NCBI GenBank assembly: GCA_963738205.1
Contig: CAVTVQ010000007.1
Location: 992,001 to 1,056,000, forward strand
Direction: 5' to 3'
From: DATFQE01 sp963738205
Lineage (GTDB): Bacteria; Actinomycetota; Thermoleophilia; Gaiellales; Gaiellaceae
DNA length: 64,000 bases
The position numbers were made by a program, and so were the translations under genes. The notes below the pieces were generated by a model. It was not told where the DNA came from. It searched no databases and saw only the letters and a list, made by a program, of their open reading frames with translations. How positions within the stretch are numbered: the stretch's first letter is position 1; each line of letters opens with the position of its first letter. Positions 1-8,394 of the stretch are shown piece after piece.

Positions 1-1138
1 TCCTCGTCGGTCACCCAGACTGAACCCCCGCCGTGCGCCACGAACGAGGCGGCCGCCGAGCCGGGGAGCCGCACGCGGTCGAAGACGCTTCCCGTCTCGC
101 CGTCGATCGACACGAGCACGCCGCTCGAGTTGTTGCCGACCCAGATCTTCGTCCCGTCTGCGTCGAGCGAGCTCGGAAAGGGAAAGGAGCCCAGGGTTGT
201 CGTTGAGCCCGAGCGCGTGTCGACGTGGGTGAGCGTGTCCTCGCTCGGGTTCGCCACCCACAGGTGGGGGCCGCTGGTCGTGACGGCCCCTGGACTCTGA
301 CCGACCCCCACCACGCTCGCGATCTCGTTCGATTTGGGGTCGATCTTCGCGACGGAGTTCGGAGCGACCACGCTCGCACCCGTGTCGTCACCACCGGTGA
401 ACACGAGTCCAGCCACCGCGGCCGCGGCAACGAGGGCGAGGGCGCCGACCGCCACGAGCAGCCGGCGCCGGCCGTGGAGCCGGCCGGTGCCGTCCTCCAC
501 CGCCACGGCGGCGCCGGCGGCAGCGGCCAGCTCATCCTCGCGCCCGCCGATGGTCAGTGCCTCGGCACCGGTCGTCCTGAGCGTCGGGAACGCAACCGGC
601 AGATCGGGGGCCGAGACCTGGAACAGACGGTGTGACCGCTCGAAGTCCTTGAGGCGGTGGTCGCCCAGGTCGACGAACGAGACCTCGGGCAGCGCGTCGT
701 CCCCCACGACGTCACGCGTCGCGGTGGAGACGAGGATCTGGCCGCCGTGAGCGGCGGCCCCGATCCTGGCTGCGCGGACGACGTCGAGTCCGTGGTAGCC
801 GGCCTCGCCGAGCACCGGCTCGCCCGTGTGGATGCCGATCCGCACGCGAACGCTGACCTGCTGAGGCCAGTCGGCGTGGAACAAGCTCCGCTGGCCGGCG
901 ACCGCCGCGGCCACCGCGTCGCGCGCGCGCCGGAAGGCGAAGAAGAACGCGTCGCCCTGGTTGTCGACCTCGTGGCCGTCGTGGCTGCCGAACGCGGCTC
1001 GGAGCGAGCGGTGGTGCTGTTCGAGCAGTGCGCCGTAGTCGTCGCCCAGCTGCCGCACCAGCACGGTCGAGCCCTCGATGTCGCTGAAGAGGAACGTGAC
1101 CGTGCCCGTGGGGGCGGGAGCACCCCGGGCCTGGCGGT
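1..1138 (-). CDS. Adenylate/guanylate cyclase domain + membrane segment + beta-propeller; C-terminal part of a frameshifted SARP regulator, truncated by window edge
   Basis: In this minus frame the class III nucleotide cyclase signature TVTFLFSDIEGST appears near 1110-1070, followed by DNQGDAFFFAF and a conserved HTGEP segment, so the domain could make cAMP or cGMP. A single hydrophobic stretch (about 465-400) then leads into an extracytoplasmic propeller-like region with repeated G-x-x-LWV and VWV strands that runs off the left edge. No start codon exists in this frame upstream of the cyclase; the frame joins the DNA-binding part in the next entry if one base is added in a C5 run near 1110. 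The family pattern (BTAD + cyclase + propeller) argues for one protein broken by an indel or sequencing error. Confidence 0.75.
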
Positions 1139-1909
1139 GTGCGGGGAGGTGTGGGGCTCCGTCGCAGCGGGCGGCATGAGGTCTGGATCCTCGTTGAGGA
1201 TCGCCCGTTCGAGTTGCTGCAGGGCCTCTCCGGGCTGAAGGCCGAGCTCGGCGTCGAGCAGCAGACGCCCGTCCCGGTAGACGTCCAGAGCGTCGGCCTG
1301 CCGGTGCGACCGGTAGAGCGCCAGCATCAGCTGGCCGCGAGGCCGTTCGCGCAGCGGGTGCTCGGCCACCAGCAGTTCGAGCTCGGGAACCATTGTCGCG
1401 TGTCGACCGAGCGCCAGATCGGCCTCGATCCGGTCCTCGAGCGCGACCACCCGCAGCTCCTGCAGCCGAGCCGCTTCGGCCTGCGCGAACGACTCGTAGG
1501 CGAAATCGACGAGCGGATCTCCCCGCCAGAGCGCGAGCGCCTCACGAAGTTGCTCCGCGGCGCGCGCCGGTTCGTTCTCGAGCCGGCGGCGGCCCTGCTC
1601 GGCAAGACGCTCGAAGCGGCGAGCATCGACCTCCTCCGGCCGGGCACGCAATGCGTAGCCGGGCGTCCGGGTCACGACCACGCCGTCCCCGAGCGACTTG
1701 CGCAGCTCGGAGACGAGGTTCTGCAGCGCCTTGGGAGCCGTAGGAGTCGGACGTTCGGCCCAGAGCTCGTCGATCAGGCGATCCGCGGCCACGACCTCGT
1801 TCGCGCGCAGGAGAAGGAGCGCGAGCAGTGCGCGTTGCCGGCCGCCGCCGAGCTCGATGGCGCGGCCATCCCGTACGACCTCGAGCGGCCCGAGGATCCG
1901 AAACTCCAC
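554..1909 (-). CDS. SARP/BTAD-domain transcriptional regulator, N-terminal part (frameshifted into cyclase)
   Basis: The protein opens VEFRILGPLEV, the standard start of AfsR/SARP-type regulators: a winged-helix DNA-binding domain (residues about 1-90, ending in RTPGYALR) and a BTAD helical domain (about 95-250). After about residue 265 the frame becomes a Ser/Arg/Thr-rich nonsense tail, while the expected cyclase continues in the neighbouring frame. GTG at 1909 is chosen because the conserved domain begins there and GGAGG lies just upstream; an earlier in-frame start at 2113 would add unrelated residues. It is divergent from the small secreted protein at 2061 and may control it. Confidence 0.8.
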   Translation of the reverse strand: MEFRILGPLEVVRDGRAIELGGGRQRALLALLLLRANEVVAADRLIDELWAERPTPTAPKALQNLVSELRKSLGDGVVVTRTPGYALRARPEEVDARRFERLAEQGRRRLENEPARAAEQLREALALWRGDPLVDFAYESFAQAEAARLQELRVVALEDRIEADLALGRHATMVPELELLVAEHPLRERPRGQLMLALYRSHRQADALDVYRDGRLLLDAELGLQPGEALQQLERAILNEDPDLMPPAATEPHTSPHTARPGVLPPPRARSRSSSATSRARPCWCGSWATTTAHCSNSTTARSEPRSAATTATRSTTRATRSSSPSGARATRWPRRSPASGACSTPTGLSRSAFACGSASTRASRCSARPATTDSTSSAQPGSGPPLTAARSSSPPRRVTSWGTTRCPRSRSSTWATTASRTSSGHTVCSRSRPPICRLRSRRSGRPVPRH

Positions 1910-1917
1910 GACACCTC

Positions 1918-1946
1918 CAATCGGTACTCCCGCCCGCGACCGATTG
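1918..1946. promoter_or_regulatory. Inverted repeat in the SARP promoter region
   Basis: CAATCGGT at 1918-1925 and ACCGATTG at 1939-1946 are perfect 8-base inverted arms separated by 13 bases (21 bases centre to centre, two helical turns). They lie just upstream of the SARP start at 1909. A dimeric regulator site, perhaps autoregulatory, is an inference. Confidence 0.4.
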
Positions 1947-2060
1947 TGCTTGACCGCTGCGTTACCGGCAATGACCCGGCGCTGGCGTGTCGTGGGAGAG
2001 CAGTCCGACCCTCCTTGCGGAAAGCCGCAACCCCACGGCTTGCAGACCGAAGGAGGAGCA

Positions 2061-2321
2061 GTGTCGACCACCACTCGCGCATACCGCCGGATCGCCGGCC
2101 GGATCCTCGTCATCGCCCTGTGCGCCTGCTTCTCGACCGCGGTGCAGGCGTCGGGTCCCGCGGAGAGCCACTACAGCGCGCCGGAGCTGCGCGCGTTGAA
2201 GATCCGCAGCAAGGCGCTCAACTGCCTCTACGTCCGCGCCGACGCGTGTCTCACCGATGCGGAACTGCACGCCCTCACCATCCGCAGCGAGGCGCTGACC
2301 CGCCCTTATGGCGGCGGCTGA
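2061..2321 (+). CDS. Small secreted protein with a duplicated 15-residue motif (unknown function)
   Basis: An 86-residue protein with an excellent site AAGGAGGAG four bases before GTG at 2061. A basic N-terminus and hydrophobic core (about residues 10-30, ending VQASG) form a signal peptide. The mature part holds two similar units, APELRALKIRSKALN and DAELHALTIRSEALT, 28 residues apart, with two cysteines (NCLY, DACL) between them. I do not recognise the family. It is divergent from the SARP regulator and followed directly by a strong hairpin terminator. A short hairpin (TTGCGG/CCGCAA, 2015-2030) precedes the ribosome site. Confidence 0.7.
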   Translation: MSTTTRAYRRIAGRILVIALCACFSTAVQASGPAESHYSAPELRALKIRSKALNCLYVRADACLTDAELHALTIRSEALTRPYGGG

Positions 2322-2324
2322 GGC

Positions 2325-2362
2325 GCTGCGGGGAGGGCGGGTTACCCCGCCCTCCCCGCAGC
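2325..2362. terminator. Bidirectional hairpin terminator
   Basis: A perfect 17-bp stem (2325-2341 with 2346-2362) and 4-base loop TTAC lies between the convergent genes ending at 2321 and 2367. There is no clear U-tract on either side, so termination efficiency is inferred from stem strength and position. Confidence 0.75.
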
Positions 2363-2366
2363 TGCG

Positions 2367-3428
2367 CTACCGCAGCACCTTGCGATCGAAGAAGACGCCG
2401 TGCGGCTGCGGCCCGTACGGGTACTCCCACGTCTTGACGACGGCGCCCGACCGGTTGTCGACCTGGGCGATCGCTCCCGGCTGCAGCGTCGACGTGCTCT
2501 CCAACGCGATGAACGTGTAGCGCCCGCCCGGCGAGAGCCACTGGTGGCCGCTGATCCCGTAGCCGAGGAAGGTGACGGGCCGCACGGAGAGCGTCTCCGT
2601 GTCCATCAGCGCCAGCTGCGGGACCGAGCGCAGCCCGACGACGAGCGTCCCGTCCTTCGTCAGCTGCATAGTGTCGGGCATCCCGCCGATCACCGTCTCG
2701 GCGATCTGCTCCGGCAGGGGGCCGCGAAGGTCGAGCACCTTGACCTTGTTCTCGTTTCGGATCGTCACGTACGCGGTCTTGCCGTTCCGCGTCACCAGCA
2801 CCTCGCTCGGCCGGAGCCCGATCCCGATCTCCCACTCGATCACGCCGGTGTTCGCGTCGAGCTTCGAAAGCGTGCCCTCGGCAGCCGTGGTCGCGCCCTC
2901 GTTCGTCGCATACAGATCCTCGCCGTTGCGGGTGATCCAGACGGCATGCGTGTGTGCGGTGTCGCTGCGGCTGGCCCTGAACTCCGCGATCAGTGTGTCC
3001 GTGTGCGTGTCGACGACGCCGACCTTGTTCGTGCCGTACTCGCCCACGTAGATCCGGTCGCCGTCCCTGCTCGCCATCAGGTGATGCGGGAACGTGCCCA
3101 TCGGGATCTGCTTCAGGACCGAGCAGTCCCGCTTGGAGAGGACGGTGAGCTGGTTGCTCCGTTCGTCGGCCGTGTAGACCTTGCCGCTGTGGCGGGGGGA
3201 TGTGACTCCGATCGGCCGTCGCCCGATCGTCGCGAAGCAACGAGCCTCGCCGGTCGCAGCATCGAACGCCGTCACGGTGTTCGCGCCGCCGTCGAACCGC
3301 TCGACGGCCCAGACGGTGCCGCGGACGTCCGTGGACGGATGGTGCGTCCTGGCGGCGAATGCGGCTGCCGCGGCGATCAACGCGACGCCGCTTGCGGCCA
3401 GCACGAGGAGCAGCGCGAGCCTGCGCAT
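2367..3428 (-). CDS. Secreted YncE-like beta-propeller protein
   Basis: A 353-residue protein with an N-terminal signal peptide or anchor (LALLLVLAASGVALIAAAAA). The rest is made of repeated propeller blades with strand motifs such as NTVTAFDAATGEARCFATI, KVYTADERSNQLTVL and RIYVGEYGTNKVGVVDT, as in YncE/40-residue YVTN repeat proteins. Such proteins usually act as extracytoplasmic binding scaffolds; no catalytic residues are apparent. GGAGG lies 7 bases before ATG 3428. It stands alone, convergent with the small secreted protein. Confidence 0.8.
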   Translation of the reverse strand: MRRLALLLVLAASGVALIAAAAAFAARTHHPSTDVRGTVWAVERFDGGANTVTAFDAATGEARCFATIGRRPIGVTSPRHSGKVYTADERSNQLTVLSKRDCSVLKQIPMGTFPHHLMASRDGDRIYVGEYGTNKVGVVDTHTDTLIAEFRASRSDTAHTHAVWITRNGEDLYATNEGATTAAEGTLSKLDANTGVIEWEIGIGLRPSEVLVTRNGKTAYVTIRNENKVKVLDLRGPLPEQIAETVIGGMPDTMQLTKDGTLVVGLRSVPQLALMDTETLSVRPVTFLGYGISGHQWLSPGGRYTFIALESTSTLQPGAIAQVDNRSGAVVKTWEYPYGPQPHGVFFDRKVLR

Positions 3429-3566
3429 GGTGGTACCTCCCTGTTGCGGTAGCGCGCCCCGCTGCTCGGTTCCGAGAGTGTCTGCCGCGGGGCTCGCTCA
3501 GCACCGTACGCGCACACCGGGCGCGACTCAAATACATCTTGGCCACCTGTTGTATAACCCTGAGGC

Positions 3567-4385
3567 ATGGAACTCGAGGCACGGTTGCGCGCCTTCGCCG
3601 CACTGGCGCGGCGGGGCTCCTTCTCCGGCGCGGCGGAGGAGCTATTCGTCAGCCAGCCCGCCGTCTCGAAGCACCTCGCTGCGCTCGAGGCCGAAGTCGG
3701 CAAGCCGCTCGTCGCGCGGGGCCGCACGGGCTCCCCACTCACGCCGGCGGGCGAGCTGCTCGCCGGCTACGTGCTGCGCGCGGAGGCGCTGTTGGCCAAC
3801 GCGAAGCGGAGCCTCGGCGCAGGCGAGGAGGCGGAGACGGGCACGCTCGCGCTCGCTGCGTCCGGGGTGCCGGGGACGTATCTCGTGCCCGACCTCGTCC
3901 TGGCGTTCCACGAGCGCTACCCGGGGGTCGAGCTCGACTTCGACGTCTCGACGTCGGCCGAGGCCCTCGACGCCGTTCGTGCTCATCGCGCCGAGGTGGG
4001 CATCGTCGGCGGCCTCGAGGTCCCCGCCGAGCTCGACAGCGAGGCGCTGCTGGACGACGAGATCGTGCTCGTCGGCCCGCCGACGCTCGGCGGCCGGCGA
4101 CTGCGCGCGAAGGAGCTCGAAGGGCTCACCTGGATCTCCCGGGCCGAGGGCTCCGCGACGCGGGCCGCCGTCGAGACAGCGCGCTGGGAGATGGGCCTGC
4201 ACGCAGTGCGCACGGTCGAACTGCCGTCGTGGGAGGCGGTCAAGCGGGCGGTGGCGAAGGGCGCGGGGATCGCGGCGATCAGCCGGCTGGCGCTCGACGC
4301 GGAGCTCGAGGCGGGGACGCTGACCGTCCTCGACGTGCCGCGGTGGCGCGTCGACTCGGACGATCGCGCTCGTCCGCGCGCGTGA
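3567..4385 (+). CDS. LysR-family transcriptional regulator (C-terminus altered by frameshift)
   Basis: Residues 1-60 form the LysR winged helix (RRGSFSGAAEELFVSQPAVSKHLAALE); residues about 88-255 form the periplasmic-binding-protein-like effector domain. The last residues (DSDDRARPRA) are not family-like: removing one base near 4362 gives the expected ending TIALVRARDVPLTPPAERF and an open frame up to about 4498. TATAAC at 3553-3558 lies 8 bases before ATG 3567, so the message is probably leaderless. The ligand is unknown. See the next entry for its relation to the STAND ATPase. Confidence 0.8.
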   Translation: MELEARLRAFAALARRGSFSGAAEELFVSQPAVSKHLAALEAEVGKPLVARGRTGSPLTPAGELLAGYVLRAEALLANAKRSLGAGEEAETGTLALAASGVPGTYLVPDLVLAFHERYPGVELDFDVSTSAEALDAVRAHRAEVGIVGGLEVPAELDSEALLDDEIVLVGPPTLGGRRLRAKELEGLTWISRAEGSATRAAVETARWEMGLHAVRTVELPSWEAVKRAVAKGAGIAAISRLALDAELEAGTLTVLDVPRWRVDSDDRARPRA

Positions 4386-4498
4386 CGTCCCGCTGACACC
4401 TCCGGCCGAGCGCTTCGTCGAGCTTCTCCACGAGCGGCTCGCGCCTGCGGACACCGAGGCACCGCCCAACTCCAACCTGCCGCCCTCGCCGTCCGCCA

Positions 4499-6434
4499 CT
4501 GATCGGCCGCGAGCGTGAGCTCGCCGAAGCGGCCGCGTTGCTGCGGGACGGTGTGCGCCTCGTGACCTTCACCGGGGCCGGCGGGAGCGGCAAGACGCGC
4601 CTGGCGATCGAGACCGCAGGCGCTCTCGTGGACGAGTTTCGCGACGGCATCTATCTCGTCGAGCTTGCGCCGCTCCGCGATCCGGAGGTCGTGCTCTCTG
4701 CGATCGCCGACGTGCTCGTGGTCAGCCGCGACCAGCTCGCGGAGCGCATAAGCGAGGCACGCCTGCTGCTCGTGCTCGACAACTTCGAGCACCTGCTCGA
4801 GGCCGCTCCTTCCGTGTCCTGCCTGCTCGAGAACGCGCCGTCGGTCGCCGTCCTCGCCACCAGCCGCCTGCCGCTCCGCCTCGCGCGGGGAACGCGTGTA
4901 TCGGGTCGAGCCGCTCGAGGTCCAGGCGGCCGCCGAGCTGTTCCTCGCGCGCGCCCGCGAGGCGAACCCCCGGTTCGGCGACGGCGACGCGGTGCGCCGG
5001 ATCTGCGAGCGCCTCGACCGGCTGCCGCTCGCCCTGGAGCTCGCCGCCGCCCGCGCCCGCGGCACCACGGCCGCTCGCCTGGCGACGCTGCTCGAGCGCC
5101 GGTTACCTGTGCTCTCCGGGAGGCGAGACGCGCCGGCCCGGCAGCGGACGTTGACGGCGGCGATCGCCTGGAGCCACGACCTGCTCAGCGAGTCGCAGCA
5201 GGAGCTGCTCGGAAGGCTCGCCGTCTTTCGGGGCGGCTGCACCCCGGAGGCGGCGGAGGACGTGTGCGCGGCGGACGACGGCGATCTCACGGCGCTCGTC
5301 GAGCTGAGCCTCGTCCGGGCCGATCCAGACGGGCGCCTTGCCGTACTGGAGACGGTGCGTGAGTTCGCAGCGGAACGGCTGGCCGAGAGCGACGAGGCTC
5401 AGGCCATCCGCAGCGGCCACGCGGAGCACTACCTCCGCCTCGCGGAGCACGCGCGCTCGTTCGCGCGCGGGCCGCGCGAGAAGGAGTGGATCGACCGCCT
5501 CATGCTCGAGCTCGACAACCTGCGCGCGGCTTTCGAGCTCGCGCTTCGAGACCGGCGATGCTGCGCTCGGCCTGACCTTGGCAGAGGCGCTCGAGCCTCT
5601 CTGGATCCGGGGGATGCGCCAGCGCGAGGCGCTGCGCTGGCTCGAGCCGCTGCTGGCCCTGGAAGGCGAGGTCGACCTGGCTGTTCGAGGGGGCGCTCTC
5701 GTCGTCGCGGGACGGTCGGCGATGGAGGCGGGCGAGGTGGAGCGTGCGGGGCCGTGGTTCCGCGCCGGCCTCGAGCTCGCTCGGGCCTCGGGTGACGACA
5801 GGAGGCTTGCCTGGGCGCTCCACGGCCTCGGGCACTTCGAGGCCGAGCAGGGTGACTCGACGCGCGCGCGGGCGCTGTTCGAAGAGAGCATGGAGCTGTT
5901 CCTCCGCCTGGGCGAGCACGCGCCGGCCGGCGGGCGGATGACATTCCTCGCCTACTACGCGATGCGCGACGGCGACCTCGACGCCGCCGGCGTGCTGCTC
6001 GAACGGGCGACCGAGGAGTACCGGCTCGCCGGCGACGAAGCCGGCGTCGGCGGGTGCATCCACAGCCTGGGAGACGTCGCGCTCGCGCAGGGGGACGTCG
6101 AGCTGGCGCTGGAGCGCTACCGCGAAGCGCTCCCGCTGCTCCTCCGCTCCGCATCCATGTTCGACGTCGGCTCCGCGGTCGGGGCGCTCGCAGCGGTCGC
6201 CAAGCTCTGCGGCCGGCCCGAGCTGTCGGCGCGGCTCTGGGGCGCTTCGAGCGGCTCGAGGCCGAGGTCGAGCGAACGCAGGAGCCGGAGCTGCGGGCGC
6301 TCTACGAGGGCGCCGTCGGCCGGCTCGACGAACGCGAGGTCGAGGCAGGGCGCGCCCTCTCGGACGACGAGGTGGTCGCCCTGCTTCAGCCGACCGCGGC
6401 GGACTTGGCGGCGAGCCTGCGCTCGAGCGCCTGA
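4499..6434 (+). pseudogene. STAND-type regulatory ATPase with TPR repeats, broken by several frameshifts
   Basis: Joined across frames the product reads as an AfsR/LuxR-associated STAND ATPase: LIGREREL entry motif, Walker A GAGGSGKT (4576-4600), LLVLDNFEHLL Walker B region, ATSRLPLRLA sensor, RICERLDRLPLALELAAAR, then helical TPR-like repeats to ADLAASLRSSA. The frame changes near 4500, 4890 (G4 run), 5545 and 6240; single-base changes at each restore the family sequence. No DNA-binding domain is present except the LysR protein directly upstream, whose corrected frame runs into this one through a NSNLPPSP linker. It is either a decayed pseudogene or a region of poor sequence. Its 3' end overlaps the convergent GNAT gene by 49 bases. 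Confidence 0.7.
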
Positions 6435-6967
6435 CGCACATCGGGCCAGTCCTGCCGGAGCACGCTGTAGTAGGCGGAGTCGCGCCACTCGTCGCCGCGG
6501 ACGAGCAGATGGTGGCGGAAGATCCCCTCGAACTGCGCGGGCAGGGCAGCCAGCGCGGCGCGCGAGCGCTCGTTCGTCGCCTCGGTCTTGAACTCGACCC
6601 GCTCGCAGCCGAGCCGCTCGAAGGCGTACTCGAGCATCAGCAGCTTCGCCTCGACGTTGACGCCGCTGCCCCACAGCTCGCGGATCACCCACGTCCAGCC
6701 GATCTCGACCCCGCGGTGCTCGGGGCGCAAGGTCGCGAAGCGGCTGCTGCCGACGACCCGCCCGCTCGCCCGCTCGACGGTCGCGAACGGGATCGACGTG
6801 CGGGCTTCCTGCGTTGCCCGTGCCTCCCGCCACCAGGGGTCGAAGTCGCGGCTGAAGTCGGCGTAGCCGAAGCGCCAGAGCTCCGGATCCGCGGCGGCCG
6901 CGCGCAGCGGTTGCTCGTGCTCCGCCGAGAGCGGCTCCAGCACGACGAGCATGCCCTCGAGCTTCAC
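6386..6967 (-). CDS. GNAT-family N-acetyltransferase (RimJ/RimL type)
   Basis: Conserved GNAT blocks are visible: an N-terminal VVLEPLSAEHEQPL, the EIGWTWV strand, the acetyl-CoA loop region WGSGVNVEAKLLMLEYAF, and NERSRAAL near the C-terminus, as in RimJ/RimL-like enzymes that acetylate protein N-termini or small amines. The substrate is unknown. GTG 6967 overlaps the stop of DUF3052 by GTGA, with GGAGG four bases upstream, so a longer reading from 7126 is rejected. Third gene of an operon with the epimerase and DUF3052. Confidence 0.85.
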   Translation of the reverse strand: MKLEGMLVVLEPLSAEHEQPLRAAAADPELWRFGYADFSRDFDPWWREARATQEARTSIPFATVERASGRVVGSSRFATLRPEHRGVEIGWTWVIRELWGSGVNVEAKLLMLEYAFERLGCERVEFKTEATNERSRAALAALPAQFEGIFRHHLLVRGDEWRDSAYYSVLRQDWPDVRQALERRLAAKSAAVG

Positions 6968-7278
6968 CGGTCCTCCAGGCGGTAGACGAAGCGGACGGCC
7001 TGCCAGCGGTCGTCGATCGCGGCGGACTTGTTGTCCACGAGCCCGGCGTCGAGGCCGATCCGCTGCACCGCGTCGAAGTCCAGGTCGTTCTCGATCTTGG
7101 CCGCCTTCTTCGGCCAGGCGATCCACAGCCCGTCGGCCGGGTCGAGCGACTGCTTCAGTCCGGCGAAGCGGCGCTCGAGGTCGTCGCGGCTGGTCGTGAA
7201 GAACACCACCACGCCGGCCCCGGGCTTGGCGCCGAGCTTCTGCGAGAGCGGTGTCCCGGAAAAGTCCTTGTGGCTCAT
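6964..7278 (-). CDS. DUF3052 family protein
   Basis: A 104-residue protein with the family pattern SQKLGAKPGAGVVVFF, then DGLWIAWPKKAA and a C-terminal DRWQAVRFVYRLEDR. DUF3052 proteins are small cytoplasmic proteins common in Actinobacteria, with no settled biochemical role. It sits between epimerase and GNAT with 4-base overlaps on both sides (ATGA and GTGA), so the three genes are translated as one coupled unit. Confidence 0.85.
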   Translation of the reverse strand: MSHKDFSGTPLSQKLGAKPGAGVVVFFTTSRDDLERRFAGLKQSLDPADGLWIAWPKKAAKIENDLDFDAVQRIGLDAGLVDNKSAAIDDRWQAVRFVYRLEDR

Positions 7279-8303
7279 CGGGGCCGAGCCCGCCACTCGA
7301 CCAGCAGCTCCGCCTCCCGCTCGGGCTCCATCCCGGCCTTGCCGAACACGAGGCCGCTTGCCAGCGGCGCGCCGGGATCGCCGGTCCTGAGTGCCCACTC
7401 GAGCGTGTCGCGCACCGTGTCGGCTACGGGCCGGGTGCGCAGCCCGGCCTCCTCCGCCCGGCTGACGTCGATCTCCAGGAAGCGGCGCCAGGCCGGGTCG
7501 CCGGTCTCCGCGATCCACAGTGGCAGCTCCATCCACTCGCCGACCTCGTGCTCGAGCAGGAAGCGCTCGTCCACCCACGTGAAGTGCGCGTTGGAGGCGC
7601 TCACGGCTCGCGCCGTCTCCAGCACCTCGCCCATCGTCACCGGCGGCAGCGGGCCGGTCGCGTTGAAGGCGCCGGCCGTACCCCGCTCACCCAGGTCGAC
7701 GACCCAGGCGCCGAGGTCGCGGACGTCCACGAACTGCACCGGTCTGCCCTTGCGTCCGGGCGCGAGCACCTCGCCGCCGCGGGCCACACGGCTGGGCCAG
7801 TAGGTGAAGCGGCCGGTGGGGTCTTCGGGCCCGACGATCAGCCCGGCGCGGATCCGCGCGCTGCGCCCCGGGAAGACGTCTGCCACCACCTGTTCGCACA
7901 GCGCCTTGAAGCCGCCGTAGCGGTCACCCTCGAGGCTCTCGTCCATGGTGTCGTCCAGCCGGATGAGCGGCGTGTCGTCTTCCCGCGCGGGCTCGCTGAA
8001 GTCGGCGTATACCGAGCAGCTGGAGACAAAGGTGTAGTGGCCGACCCGGTCGGCGAGGAGCTCGGCCGAGGCGCGGACGACGTGCGGCAGGTAGCCGGAG
8101 GTGTCGACGACCGCGTCCCACTCCCGCCCAGCGAGCGTCCCCAGATCGCCACGCCGGTCGCCGCGCAGCTTCTCGACCTCGGGGTAGAGCTCGGGGTTCG
8201 TCTCGCCGCGGTTGAAGAGCGTCAGCTCGTGCCCACGCGCTAGCGCCTCGTCCACCACAGCGCGACCGAGGAACTTCGTCCCGCCGAGGACGAGCATCCG
8301 CAC
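7275..8303 (-). CDS. NAD(P)-dependent epimerase/dehydratase family protein
   Basis: An extended short-chain dehydrogenase of 342 residues: Rossmann motif GGTKFLG at residues 7-13, VVDTSGY, the serine of SSCSVY near 95, and the Y-x3-K pair as YGGFK near 128-132. GTG 8303 is preceded by CATACT and six bases, so the start is leaderless; ATG 8297 is two codons later. It likely acts on a nucleotide-linked or free sugar, but no partner gene identifies the substrate. First gene of a three-gene operon. Confidence 0.85.
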   Translation of the reverse strand: MRMLVLGGTKFLGRAVVDEALARGHELTLFNRGETNPELYPEVEKLRGDRRGDLGTLAGREWDAVVDTSGYLPHVVRASAELLADRVGHYTFVSSCSVYADFSEPAREDDTPLIRLDDTMDESLEGDRYGGFKALCEQVVADVFPGRSARIRAGLIVGPEDPTGRFTYWPSRVARGGEVLAPGRKGRPVQFVDVRDLGAWVVDLGERGTAGAFNATGPLPPVTMGEVLETARAVSASNAHFTWVDERFLLEHEVGEWMELPLWIAETGDPAWRRFLEIDVSRAEEAGLRTRPVADTVRDTLEWALRTGDPGAPLASGLVFGKAGMEPEREAELLVEWRARPR

Positions 8304-8394
8304 GGGACAAGTATGGAGATGGGGTCAAGCGGAGGTAAAGATTCTGCAGGCGGGGTTGTGGGGCGGCGAGGGCGGTCGCTAGCGTGGCCGCGCG

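Noticed and set aside
1950..1980. TTGACC-17-TGACCC promoter for the small secreted protein
   Set aside because: The -10 is poor and the -35 alone is not enough; start site cannot be set from sequence.
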